The notes under the pieces: model-generated | The model's database searches: none | Seen by the model: only the letters and a program-made list of their open reading frames with translations | Told to the model about the DNA's origin: nothing | Assembly: GCA_020152595.1 (NCBI GenBank) | Contig: JAIGNY010004072.1 | Location: 1,922,501-1,986,500, forward strand | Source of the DNA: Chiridota heheva | Lineage: Eukaryota; Echinodermata; Holothuroidea; Apodida; Chiridotidae | DNA length: 64,000 bases | Direction of reading: 5' to 3' | Shown: positions 12,736-24,387 of the stretch, in pieces | Layout: every line of letters begins with the position of its first letter | How positions within the stretch are numbered: the first letter of the stretch is position 1 | Program-made: the position numbers and the translations under genes

Positions 12736-13266
12736 CAGGGGCGGACTGGCCACACGGGCATTTGGGCAATGCCCGGTGGGCCGGTGCCCTCGTGGGCTGG
12801 TGGGCCGGGGAGCCGGGAAAAAATTACAGCTTTTTTTTTATAAAAGTTAATAGAACGCGTCGCGGGCCATGGCTAAATCTCTGAGAAGGAGTCTAGTCTA
12901 GACTGTGTATTGAAAGGTGGTTCAAGTTGTTGTATACACCCATTCAACAAGTCACGCGGCGCGCCTGACAGGCAAAGCGTCGGACGGTCGGTCATTCGGA
13001 CGGAATCCGTGATGTGTGTGGAAGGTGAGGAATGAAAATTAATGGAAAATTAGTTTTGGGTTTTTTTGTTAAAGGATTATTGTAACCTAAAATTCAGAAA
13101 TGTAGCACCATTTTGCATCTAGACATTCCTTAACTTAAAAAAAATACCACCTCCACTCAGACCTACCCACAGGATGGCGATCAATATATAAATAACATAT
13201 CAATGAATAATGGGCCGGTCCATGTGAAAAATGCCCGGGCCGGTTGCAAGACCCAGCCCGCCCCTG
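12736..13266. mobile_element. hAT MITE with perfect 8-bp target duplication
   Basis: The element starts CAGGGGCGGACTGGCCACAC and its other end, reversed, starts CAGGGGCGGGCTGGGTCTTG. It is flanked on both sides by the identical 8 bases TATACAGA (12,728-12,735 and 13,267-13,274). CAGGGGCGG termini with 8-bp duplications are diagnostic of hAT transposons. Just inside both ends lie further inverted words around GGCATTT and GGGCCGG. The interior has no transposase, so it moved using enzyme from elsewhere. It lies just downstream, in gene sense, of the third EMI exon. Confidence 0.9.
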
Positions 13267-13372
13267 TATACAGACATATATAAACTTAATTTTAATGAAG
13301 AGATCTTACATGTAATGCAACATAATTAATATACTAAGTTCAAAACGAAAAGTAAATAACATTGATCCTCAC

Positions 13373-13485
13373 TTGACGATGCGTTAACACAGGTGGCGCC
13401 CTCTTGAATCCATCCTTCACAGCATGTATTTCGTTTGACGTAGATTATTTGAGCCACCTCTCTGTAGGCTGGTGTATAGGCAATT
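13373..13485 (-). CDS. EMI gene A exon 3: CCxGW end of EMI domain
   Basis: The exon enters in phase 2 and leaves in phase 1 at a GTGAGG donor. It reads AYREVAQIIYVKRNTCCEGW then IQEGATCVNASS. The paralogous exon in the plus-strand gene (33,201-33,328) enters and leaves in the same phases and ends YDCCEGWARNGTSC, which supports common descent. Confidence 0.85.
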
Positions 13486-16400
13486 CTGAGGTAACAAAAA
13501 TATCACTATTTCAATGAAAATTGTTCAGATTGTTTTATACTATCTGACTATTGTTCGGATGGATTTTATACTACATTTCGGGTGGGTTTTATACTGTGCT
13601 GCCCATCCGTGATTATTTAATCATGCCATATAATAAGATAGCGTTGCTCTATAAAATATGAGTCTCATAGTCAGTTAATAGATTTGATCCTTTCAATATT
13701 ATTTTTCAGTTTAGCTGGAATACGTATGTTTTATATAGTTTTGTTGTCATTCAACAAGAAACGTAACTTGGTTATCAATATTCGAATAATGAGAAATTCA
13801 TTTTGGTTGTCGAACGCTTTTAATTGATGTCCTTTTTTTTCTTTCTTCTCAGTATTCCAAGTCTTAGCGTTATATCTTCTCATCCGTTTGGAGAATTTTC
13901 GCACATGAGAAAACAGGCGACCCGGTAATTTCAAGAGAACATACATATTTCTCTCCCTTGTACTTCTATGTCAACATACCACGCATGAAGGCGGTGATAT
14001 GCAAAGTTATTCGGTTTACATCACATCAAGATTTTAGTAGCACCGCCATTATTTCATTGTTTCATGGAAAAGTATCCTCACCTGTAGTGACTGCACATGG
14101 CTAGTCCTATTCCACATCGCGTCATATACATTGCAGTTTTGGTCATCCTTCGTCCTTCCACGGGAACCCTTTGAATCTTAGTGTTACTAAAAGATAAGAC
14201 AACATGTCGTTTAGACTTTATGTATGAACATTATAAGGGGTGGCTTACTTTAAGCACATTCATATCTTTCACTTGTTTACTTGTCTTTGTTTTAGATTGA
14301 CTAATGGTACATGAATAGTTATACGCCTTAAAAATTGAAGATTTGATTATAACGAGGATCATATATCAATTTACCACAAACAGCAGTCCACGCTCCCGAT
14401 CAGGAGATTTTCCGATTGGGAGATGCGCAGTGACAATAATTCAAACTGTTCAAAATTTCAGCCGGTTACATTTATTTTGCTTTTCAAATTATGTTATTCT
14501 AAAGTTGTAATCTAAAGTTTACTTTGAAAATGATATTGAAAGTGATATTTCTGGAACATTTTGGTACACTTTGAGCTTTTGCTAGTAACTAAAATATTCA
14601 AATCTGCTATTTATAAACTATTGAAATGAATTTTAAAAGATTACTTAAAATTCCTGGTGAAAGTTAAATTTGCGCTGGTGAAAATGAAGAAAATAATTTC
14701 ATCGTTCTGTTGCACCAATAAAATTAGAATATTTCGCACGAATTTGTCCTACCTTTGGATGAAATATATTTTACCGTTATGTACATTTTACCGTTAAATA
14801 CATTTTACCGAGATATTTCAATTTGGAAAGATGCATTATGGGTTATAATGACTACAAATCTCCCAATTGGGAGATCTTCCGATCGGGAGCGTGAACTGGA
14901 CTGACACAAAAATGATGTAGAATTCCCTACGATACTTCTCGACACATTTAACATGAAATCATCCAATATGACCTATATATCAATATAGATAACCTGAAAT
15001 GCAAATGATCTCTTTCGATAAATTATAACCCATTATAAATGCTACCGACTGACTGAGCTTTGCATCACTGGCATACACCCGTGTTTAGATTAAAATGCAG
15101 TTGATGTAACAAAATTGTATACGATTGATGTGATTCATTGATCAAAAGTCTTTAGGTGTGTCGGTGGAGAGGATCAAGATATTGAATTGTCATCTGATAA
15201 AATTACAACTATATTAACAATAGGTTTGTGGTTTTCTTTAATAGAAGATTTATACTCAACAGCAATACATTTGTGGTATGATTTGATTAACATTCAAGAA
15301 GGAATTTCGCCAAACGAGGAGAACTGCACATAAATTCATTTTACATTTATATCCGTATCATTCGAACGGCTTTTATACAGGAGCAGTATCTTTGTTACTT
15401 TTACATACAATTCCATTTCCGTAATACTAAATAAACCCAAGATCGTTTTCCATTCCCAAATTGCTCCCCAAATTAATATTTGTATTAATTTTTGAGCCTT
15501 GCAATATCTAAGCATTTCACGTTCACCTAATTATTGCTTTCACTTGGGAATAGTGACATTTGACAACATTTCGATTTATGTTAAGAAAGAAGAAAGGAAT
15601 ATTGACGACCTGGAGGGTTGAATTTTGTATTATTCAGCTGGTATTCTGGATACAGTTAATCAAAGGGACCGAGCTAAAAGACAAACTTACAAAAGTATTA
15701 CCTTTTAATCTTCTCAATTATAGATTATCGGACAGACAACCATTTTCAAAAAAAGAAGATGCATATGTGTTGCTGAAAATGAATTCAGTCCTTGTAAATG
15801 AAAGAATATCCTATAAATTATATATCATGGCAACGGCGCTGCACGATGACCGCTTCGTTGCATTGAACTGCTGAAAAGTCCCTGTTTACCAATACGGATA
15901 TGAAGACGGAAATTATCAATATTAATGTCAATTTAGTGTAAAGCCGGAAAATATTTTACTCAACGTGTTCTATGTGAGTATATCATACATATTCATATAA
16001 GAAAGAGTGCAATCAGTAAGTTCGGGTTCCCAAAACAACATTCAATTGATTCTGATGCAAAATAATGTTGTACAATGAGCGCATCGACAGATTGATGACA
16101 ATGGAGAATCAATTACCAAAGAACGTCAGATAGAAATGTAGATCATTAGTTCAAAAACCCCAATAAAACAAGAAAAATGTTGCTTCTCAGCAACAGTTTC
16201 GGTTTTCTTTCCTAAAATACTGAAACACGTTTTAACGTTAGCTAAAGAATTGTTAAAATCATATTATATGATCATTATATTTGTGACGAATTTTGCAGGG
16301 CTTGATGTAAATGCTCCAATCTGAAGGAGTTTGATAGGACATTTCATGATTCATAGCATATTTTCTTCCAAATGAGCCTAAAGTCGTTGCTACCTTTCCC

Positions 16401-19400
16401 TAAATCTTTAAAGAGACACAGCTGTGTCTGAAATATTATGAAAGAGGATGACTTTAAAGTATATAAATAATTGCTTTATTGCAATAGAGCATACATATAC
16501 ATCTACTTGACTACAACGATTCACAATATGATCATTTAGCCCAAAATTCGATTTAAATTGTTAACTTTGAAATTCTAATTATGACGAACATTATAGCAGA
16601 TGGTGTTCAACAGTTGTTGCTACCGCCAACCTGTGACATTTTGCAAAACAAGAATTGTCATGACATTTTTTGTGCATAGAAAATATAAGAATGACATAAA
16701 CATATTTTATCAATCTACAATAACTACAAAACAATGTAGAAAATAGCGTTTCAAAACATTACCAAAATTGAAAAAACCCAAACATTATGTTAAATAACTG
16801 ACTAAAGTGTTATTCGGAAGTGTATATACTTAACAATGGAATCGCATCATTGTTTTTGAAAGTTTAGACTCGGAAGCAAACATCGATACAGATCTTTTCA
16901 CGTATTTTGAACATTATGCAGTTATGATACTGGTTAAACATGAGAAAAAATTGCAATCACTCTTTATTGTTTCCCCATACCCTTTTTTGATGCAGAATGC
17001 CGCTAATAAAGAACCGTATTCTTACTCAGATATTCTTAACATTTAAAAGCTTTCCGTAGTTCTTTGTACCTGAAATTAAAAGGAAATCCGTTACAAAAAC
17101 ACGTAGTTTAATTTTATGACCACGGATATGACCTGCAACCAAAATTAGGCGTTTCTAATGTTAGCTCCATTAATTTGAATTAATTGTTGTTAAACAATGA
17201 CCGGTGTACAGGGACTACTCCTTCCGTGTTATTCCCATAATGCTTGACCACCTGTTTATACAAATTACACAGCAAATACAGTATAATGAAAGTGACAATG
17301 GGAATCCCGTGAAATATTATCGGCCATTTTGAAGTCTAAGACGGTTGTAAAACTCTTCATCTGACATACTTATGTGTAAAATGCTTCGTAAAAATAACGT
17401 CTATGAAATCCATTAGAAAGTGGAGTACCCTTGTTCCAGTAACAATTTCCCTTTGAGTACAGCATGATTCATTAAGCAAAATAGCAAATCCAATACTTTC
17501 TTCATCTCTTCGTGGAGCTATCATCTTCACGGAGGCGCCATGGCACCTTCCGGTAGCTCCACGGTCTGTTTCGACTCCATGGTCAGATGGTATGATCTCT
17601 TTAAGGATTAAGCTTTTGTCTGTTAAGTACCATCAAAAGCATGAAATGAAAATTTTTCGATTATTTTACTGTAATAGATCAATGCATGGCAAAAATATAA
17701 AAATAAGAATTTATGATCAGTGTTTTTTTTTTTCAAATACATTCTGCAAGACGACTTTGACTTGATAACTCACATCTCAATTTAAAACATGAGGGAAACT
17801 GGGTAATAATGGTAGCTATTGCCATTTTGAAAACGTTCTCTTTTGTTCGACTTGAGTAACTTTCCCATGAAAATACAAAATATTGTTATTGTTTGCTCTT
17901 GAAAATGTTAAGCACATGAACAAATTGTCACCGACTATTTTGTACCGTGTCGGTGGGATTACGGGTTCTAACGTGTGTTTCCGTGCAGTTTGACTTAGGG
18001 GATATACGATATTTCTCCTTTGTTGCAAATTACAGCAAGTGACCAAACAAGATAATACAATAAATGCATGCAAGAAGACTGTAGGCAGGTAGTGAACATT
18101 CCAATTATCTTATCTTAATCTTATTCTTAAACTGTTAATGGTTGCTTGTGTCATTTTTTTTTGCTTGGATCAAGCTGGATCGTTACGTGTGTATTCATTA
18201 CGTGTGCCATTAGTCTATGGTCGACTCTATACATGTATATATTCTTATTTAAGCTCCCACGCCCGTATTCAGGTCCAAGAAAATTATTGCCGAAATGCGG
18301 AAGGTTATGGTAGGAAAATGGATAAATTGCACCAGAAAAGTGGAATATATAATTTTTCTTTCTTATTCTCTCTATTATTTTGATATCCCCATAGTTTGTA
18401 GTGGGATTCAGACTGATCTGTCTTATAAACTTTTTTCCTACTGTTTATTTTCCTCATTTTTAGCAACACAAATTATAATACCCAGGAGACTAGAGGTGCT
18501 CCTCCGAATGGGTATTTCAGAAAGATATTTTACATAATACAATGATCATTTTTCTGAGAAATAAGCTTTTCAGCTTTTAAGATGAAATATTATCTTAAAG
18601 AGAAAAGAAAGAGAATGAAATTAGCGAATTGATCAGATTCACGAGAAAACCCAAACATTACAATAAACCAATTAAAGGTCGTAGTACTTTGGAGCAAAGT
18701 TTGCTGTAGATTACACCAAAACAAATGCGTAAATGGGCATGCACAGAAAAGTGGTAAATAGAGTTAATATTATTATAACGATAAAAATTGCATACATTCC
18801 TATCTTTTATGCCTATCTTAAAAAGATACTCATTAGTACTTATTAAGCTACGAATACATTTATATTGAAAACACCTCAGTTTGTTATCCCTTACTGAAAT
18901 ATAACAAATTTTAAAGACAAAGTTCGAATCTATATTATTACAGCTTATGTTACCATCCCTTCCCCATCTGACTTAAGCACTAGGTGGCTCTGCAATTGCA
19001 GCTCTGAGAAAAAGGATAAGTTATCTTAGTATAGTCTTCACGTTTTGCTTTACCTTTAAAATAAGATCAATTTGAGGGGAAATGATCATGACTCATGACT
19101 CTCTATGGTAAACCAACTTTTAAGAATTGGTTAATTTAAACCAAAATACAAGGTAAATGACAAATTATTGATAGAGTATCTATGGCAAAATGGGTGTAGC
19201 TGTAATTATCGCCATTCTGATCTAAAAGATCGATAATACGAGTACTTTTCTGAAATAACTAATTCACAAAAAGCGGTTTACTATCTAAACGAATTAAGCT
19301 ATCATTCCAAATAATTTGTAAATGGAAATTATCTGACGGTTTAGTATAGGTCGAAATCGCCTAACTACGGAAAATGTCATTAATAAACTTATTATTAACA

Positions 19401-22400
19401 AAGACATCAGTCTTTTTACAATTACAGGGAAAAAACATTCTTCCCAACACGGTAAAGATAAAAATCGAAACACGTTTTCCAAGGGAAATGCGAAGTATGT
19501 AAGTATCTTTTGACGCAAGAAATCTTCAAAGCCGAGAAGCCTTTGAGTATGAAACATATTCAGACCATAATTATTAAATGTTTTATATAAAACAGATCTT
19601 TTAACCTTTGCTTGTTTGTTATTCCAGATGAAATCATTAAAAATGGTATCGACATCTTTAAAAAAGGAAAAAAGTGGGATCAGGAAGTAGTACAGAGGGA
19701 AGAAAATGAACTGAGATGGAGGGTAGCTTTTAACAATTTTACCAATGGGAGTTAAGTGTCATTTGACCCAAACATGCAGGATATTTTTAAGCATAGATAG
19801 TTTAGGCATATAGTTCAAAGAAAAGAAGTCTTCTTCTGCATTAGTAAAGGATATACCAAAAATTTAATTGGACCATATGAAACGTTAATATTGAACTTAG
19901 AAATAAAATATGGAAGAGATCGAAAATAATTCCGCAGAGGGAAGAATAAGGATTTATCCATGTTATTTTTTAGACCAGATAACATTTCAAAACTATGAAG
20001 GGTGTGAATAAAGTTCAAGAGAGAATCTTCTGAATCATTGATAAAGAAAGTGGTATCATTTGCATACTGAGTAATTTTGAATTCTTTATTATGAATCAAA
20101 ACACCAGGTATCGCCTTATTATCTGGTATACCTATAGCAGTAATCTCTACACAGAGAACAAAAATGTAAGGGCTAAAGGGGCAACCCGGCCGCATTTCTC
20201 TGCAAATATGAAAGAAACCTGTAACATGACCATTATTCAGTACACAAGCAGTACTATTTTAATAAAGGGGTTTAATCCAACGAGTAAAGTTAGGGCCAAA
20301 ATTAAAATAGTTTAGTGCATTTAATATAAAAGACCAATTCAGGCAATCAAAAGCCTTTTCATAATCAACGAAAAGAAGAAATCCTGAAATAATGTGGAAA
20401 GTAGTATACGCAATTAAGCCTAAAATTGTACGAATGTTTTCTCCAATAGAACGACATTTACTAAAACCTGTTTGATTTGCATGTATGATGTCACCTAAAT
20501 AAGCTTTAAATCTGGCAACGATACATTCAGCCCCTTACTTATAGTCCAAATTCAAAACTGAAATAGCTGGTTTTGGAATCAAACAAATGACTGCTCTACC
20601 TTGTTCATAAGAAAGTTGAATTTGTGAATGAGAAAAATTTAAGAACTCAACTATAAAATAACTAATGTCATTAAAAAAAAAACGTTATAAAATTCATATT
20701 CTGTCTTATAACTGTATAAGCTGCAGATTTATTCATTACAGATCCAAGTAAAAAAAGAGTTAAGACTATTGGTCTAAAGGAATACGCCTGTGATTTTGAA
20801 TCTGGATTTATATGAAAGAGACTAAAAAAGGAAAGAAATTGGTAAATAAACCCTATTGGAATCTTATTTCCGTTTAGAAGTTACCGCAATTTAATGATGC
20901 CACCGGTATGTTGAAAAGCGACTGGTGCAGTAAGTCCTATTCAATGTTGTGATGTCATATCTGTCTTTTTAATACAATGTTCTAATGTATTTCTTTGAGA
21001 ATCAATAATCTCTTCCCTAATCATTGGAAACGAAACTTTTTTGTGTATAATCATTGAGACATGCATGTAACATACATTCACAAGAACATTTTGTGTCCAT
21101 TTGTTCATGTGCATTCTAATTTTACTCAGAAAAAAATATTTTGAAGAAGAAATACATCAAAGCTGTCTTGGAGAGGCAGCTATAATTATGACACCACACA
21201 TTTGAATTCGATTTACTGTTCCCGTCAATACACTGGTGGAATCTTTAAAACGCGATTACTTGTATATGGAATAAGATATCAGCATGTTATTCACTGATAT
21301 GGGCTGATGTCTTCCACAGTCCTCTATATACACTAATATGGGCTGATGGGTCTTTGGTAGTCCTCTATATCCTGGTATGGGTTGATGGGTCTTTGATAGT
21401 CCTCTGTATACACTAATATGGGCTGATGGGTCTTTCATAGTCCTCTATATACACTAATATGGGCTGGTGGGTCTTTCATAGTCGTCTATATACACTAATA
21501 TGGGCTGATGGGTCTTTCATAGTCCTCTATATACACTAATATGGGCTGATGGGTCTTCATAGTCCTCTAAATACACTAATATGGGCTGATGGGTCTTTAT
21601 AGTCCTCTAAATACACTAATATGGGCTGATAGGTTTTTCATAGTCCTCTGTATACACTAATATGGTCTGATGGGTCTTTGATAGTCCTCTATTTACACTA
21701 ATATGGGCTGATGGGTCTTTGATAGTCCTCTATATACACTTATATGGGCTGATGGGTCTTTCATAGCCCTCTATATACACTAATATGGGCTGATGGGTCT
21801 TTCATAGTCCTCTAAATACACTAAAATGGGCTGATGGGTTTTTCATAGTCCTCTGTATACACTAATATGGGCTGATGGGTTTTGATAGTCCTCTATTTAC
21901 ACTAATATGGGCTGATGGGTCTTTGATAGTCCTCTATATACACTAATATGGGCTGATGGGTCTTTCATAGTCCTCTATATACACTGATATGGGCTGATGG
22001 GTCTTTGATAGTCCTCTATATACACTAATATGGGCTGATGGGTCTTTGATAGTCCTCTGTATACACTAATATAATACGGGCTGATGAGTCACTATACACT
22101 GATAAGGGCTGATGAGTCTTTCATAGTCCTCTATATACACTGATATGGGCTGATGGGTCTTTGATAGTCCTCTGTATACACTAATATGGGCTTATGGGTC
22201 TTTCATAGTCCTCTATATACACTGATATGGGCTGATGGGTCTTTCATAGTCCTTTATATACACTGATATGGGCTGATGGGTCTTTCATAGTCCTCTATAT
22301 ATACTGATATGGGCTGATGGGTCTTTTATAGTGCTCTTTATACACTGATATGGGCTTATGGGTCTTTTATAGTGCTCTATATACACTAATATGGGCTGAT

Positions 22401-24387
22401 AAGTCTTTCATAGTCCTCTATATACACTGATATAGGCTGATGGGTCTTTTATAGTCCTCTATAAACACTGATATGGGCTGATGGGTCTTTGATAGCCCTC
22501 TATATACACTAATATGGGCTGATGGGTCTTTTATAGTCCTCTAAATACACTAATATGGGCTGATGGGTTTTTCATAGTCCTCTATATACACTGATATTGG
22601 CTGATGGGTCTTTTATAGTCCTCTATAAACACTGATATGGGCTGATGGGTCTTTGATAGCCCTCTATATACACTAATATAGGCTGATGGGGCTTTTATAG
22701 TCCTCTAAATACACTAATATGGGCTGATGGGTTTTTCATAGTCCTCTGTATACACTAATATGGGCTGATGGGTCTTTGATAGTCCTCTATTTGCACTAAT
22801 ATGGGCTGATGGGTCTTTGATAGTCCTCTATATACACTAATATGGGCTGATGGGTCTTTGATAGTCCTCTGTATACACTAATATGGGCTGATGAGTCTTT
22901 GATAATCCTCTATATACACTGATAAGGGCTGGTGGGTCTTTCATAGTCCTCTATATACACTGATATGGGCTGATGGGTCTTTGATAGTCCTCTATATACA
23001 CTAATATGGGCTGATGGGTCGTTCATAGTTCTCTATATACACTGATATGGGCTAATGGGTCTTTCATAGTCCTTTATATACACTGATATGGGCTGATGGG
23101 TCTTTCATAGTCTTCTATATATACTGATATGGGCTGATGGGTCTTTTATAATCCTCTATATACACTGATATGGGCTGATGGGTCTTTTATAGTCCTCTAC
23201 ATACACTGATAAGGGCTGATGAGTCTTTCATAGTCCTCTATATACACTGATATGGGCTGATGGGTCTTTTATAGTCCTCTATAAACACTGATATGGGCTG
23301 ATGGGTCTTTCATAGCCCTCTATATACACTAATATGGGCTGATGGGTCTTTGATAGTCCTCTGTATACACTGATATGGGCTGATGGGTCTTTCATAGTCC
23401 TCTATATACACTGATATGGGCTGATGGGTCTTTGATAGCCCTCTATATACACTGATATGGGCTGGTGGGTCTTTAATAGTCCTTTATATACACTAATATG
23501 GGCTGATGGGTCTTTCATAATCCTCTAAATACACTGATATGGGCTGGTGGGTCTTTGATAGTCCTCTATATACACTAACATGGGCTGGGGGGTCTTTGAT
23601 AGTCCTTTATATACACTAATATGGGCTGATGGGTATGTCATAGTCCTCTATCATATCAATATATAATTTGATAAATGAAAATTCTTGAGAATATTTCTTT
23701 AAAGGCGCCAAATGCTCTGCCGTAATTTCTATCTGAGTTGTTCTGCTACTATTTTTCGCACTGATAAGTGATATATATGCAGGATGATAATATTTGCAGC
23801 TTTTTCATCTCATATGATCAAACATGTGAAGTTGATAGTCTAGAATACGTATAATCAAGTAGGAGGGATCCAAGTCTCCTTCATTTAATTGTACATATAT
23901 TTTGTATTACATTTTTGTTTAAAAGTTGAATGAAAGAGAGGTTTGTATTTCTGGTTCAAATACAGATGATACCTCAAACGAATCACAAATACGGTAATGT
24001 AAAATAGGAAATTGGAGTGGCCCCTAAGCCTTTTGATGATGCATCAGGCGGATCCATTTCTTGTATTGTTGAAAGTATGTTCTAACTTTATCGATAGAGT
24101 ACTTTTTGTATATTCGGCAACATCCAGTTTTGATTTCAAAGGCGGAATTTTCCCGCTATTCCCTTGTCCAGTCAGTGTTCTTCCTATTGACTAAAACAAT
24201 ACAACATGGAGAAAAATCTCCAACTATTCATTTAGCTCTTCTCAAAATAATATAGTTAACACACGCAACTGAACACTTACCTGACGACCTTTGTACACAT
24301 ATTCTCACCCGATAGCAAGACACCTCCAAATGTATGGCTTATCAAAACTGCCATTGACAAGCAGAAAATTACTATTCTACCTTCCAT
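13373..24387 (-). CDS. EMI-domain secreted/membrane protein, 5' part (three exons)
   Basis: Three exons on the minus strand join in phase: 24,281-24,387, 14,082-14,186 and 13,373-13,485. All have GT/AG borders (donors GTAAGT, GTGAGG, GTGAGG). The start at 24,387 gives a signal peptide beginning MEGRIVIFCLSMAVLISHTF. It leads into an EMI domain that opens with GENMCTKVV, has the central pair in MTRCGIGLAMCSHYR, and closes with RNTCCEGWIQEGATC. This is the cysteine order seen in EMI domains of the Draper/MEGF/Nimrod group. Intron 1 is about 10 kb and holds a LINE and a large minisatellite. No EGF, Nimrod or membrane exon was found below 13,373, so the gene is partial here, continues outside, or is broken. 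The first exon faces that of the plus-strand EMI gene 4 kb away. The EMI call is firm; the full protein type is inferred. Confidence 0.8.
14082..14186 (-). CDS. EMI gene A exon 2: central EMI cysteines
   Basis: This 105-nt exon (phase 2 to phase 2) has a TTTTAG acceptor and a GTGAGG donor. It encodes RVPVEGRRMTKTAMYMTRC followed by GIGLAMCSHYR, providing the two central EMI cysteines separated by six residues. Confidence 0.8.
14384..14903. mobile_element. hAT-like MITE (CAGTCC ends), 520 bp
   Basis: The left end CAGTCCACGCTCCCGATCAG continues to GATTGGGAGA. The right end reversed reads CAGTCCAGTTCACGCTCCCG and ends CAATTGGGAGA, giving imperfect terminal inverted repeats of about 40 bp. The ends start with CAG, as in hAT elements, but no exact 8-bp duplication is visible. 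The element lies in the long first intron of the minus-strand EMI gene, just upstream of exon 2. Confidence 0.65.
14904..19149. other. Intron sequence of the minus-strand EMI gene
   Basis: About 4.2 kb of AT-rich intron. A frame at 17,816-18,073 (minus) starts with a hydrophobic MHAFIVLSCLVTCC but shows no further domain. A frame at 15,560-15,874 (plus) is also featureless. Neither is supported as a gene. Confidence 0.4.
19150..20880 (-). mobile_element. Non-LTR retrotransposon (L1/Tx1-like), RT remnant
   Basis: Read on the minus strand, the order of pieces is that of LINE reverse transcriptase. QGRAVICLIPKP with LNLDYK (near 20,550-20,600) is the finger block. VDYEKAFDCLNWSF (near 20,350) is palm motif A. 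REMRPGCPFSPYIFVLC (about 20,150-20,200) is the block before the active site. Next comes the active site as QYANDTTFFIND, where the usual YADD is YAND, followed by SGLKNNMDKS. The 3' part to about 19,150 has eroded further. Stops and a changed catalytic aspartate make it dead. The RQGCPLSP-like spelling and GLKIN-like block suggest the L1/Tx1 branch rather than CR1. Confidence 0.75.
21294..23651. repeat. 41-bp minisatellite, about 57 units
   Basis: A head-to-tail array of a 41-base unit built of TCCTCTATATACACTAATAT plus GGGCTGATGGGTCTTTCATAG. Units vary at a few positions (ACTAAT/ACTGAT, CATAG/GATAG/TATAG, CTATAT/CTGTAT/CTAAAT/CTATTT). Blocks of neighbouring variants recur in the same order, so the array also grew by multi-unit duplication. 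It lies wholly in intron 1 of the minus-strand EMI gene. Frames inside it are meaningless. Confidence 0.97.
24281..24387 (-). CDS. EMI gene A exon 1: signal peptide and first EMI cysteine
   Basis: The start codon at 24,385-24,387 is preferred over the in-frame ATG at 24,505 because it places a hydrophobic segment at the very N-terminus. The exon ends in phase 2 at a GTAAGT donor. GENMC supplies the first EMI cysteine. Confidence 0.75.

Noticed and set aside
17816-18073. Minus-strand frame starting with a signal-peptide-like MHAFIVLSCLVTCC
   Set aside because: It lies inside a long intron, has no further cysteine pattern or exon partner, and would break the well-phased EMI gene chain.
21294-23651. 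CRISPR-like array of 41-bp repeats
   Set aside because: Units are contiguous with no unique spacers, and the surrounding DNA is eukaryotic with introns; it is a minisatellite.
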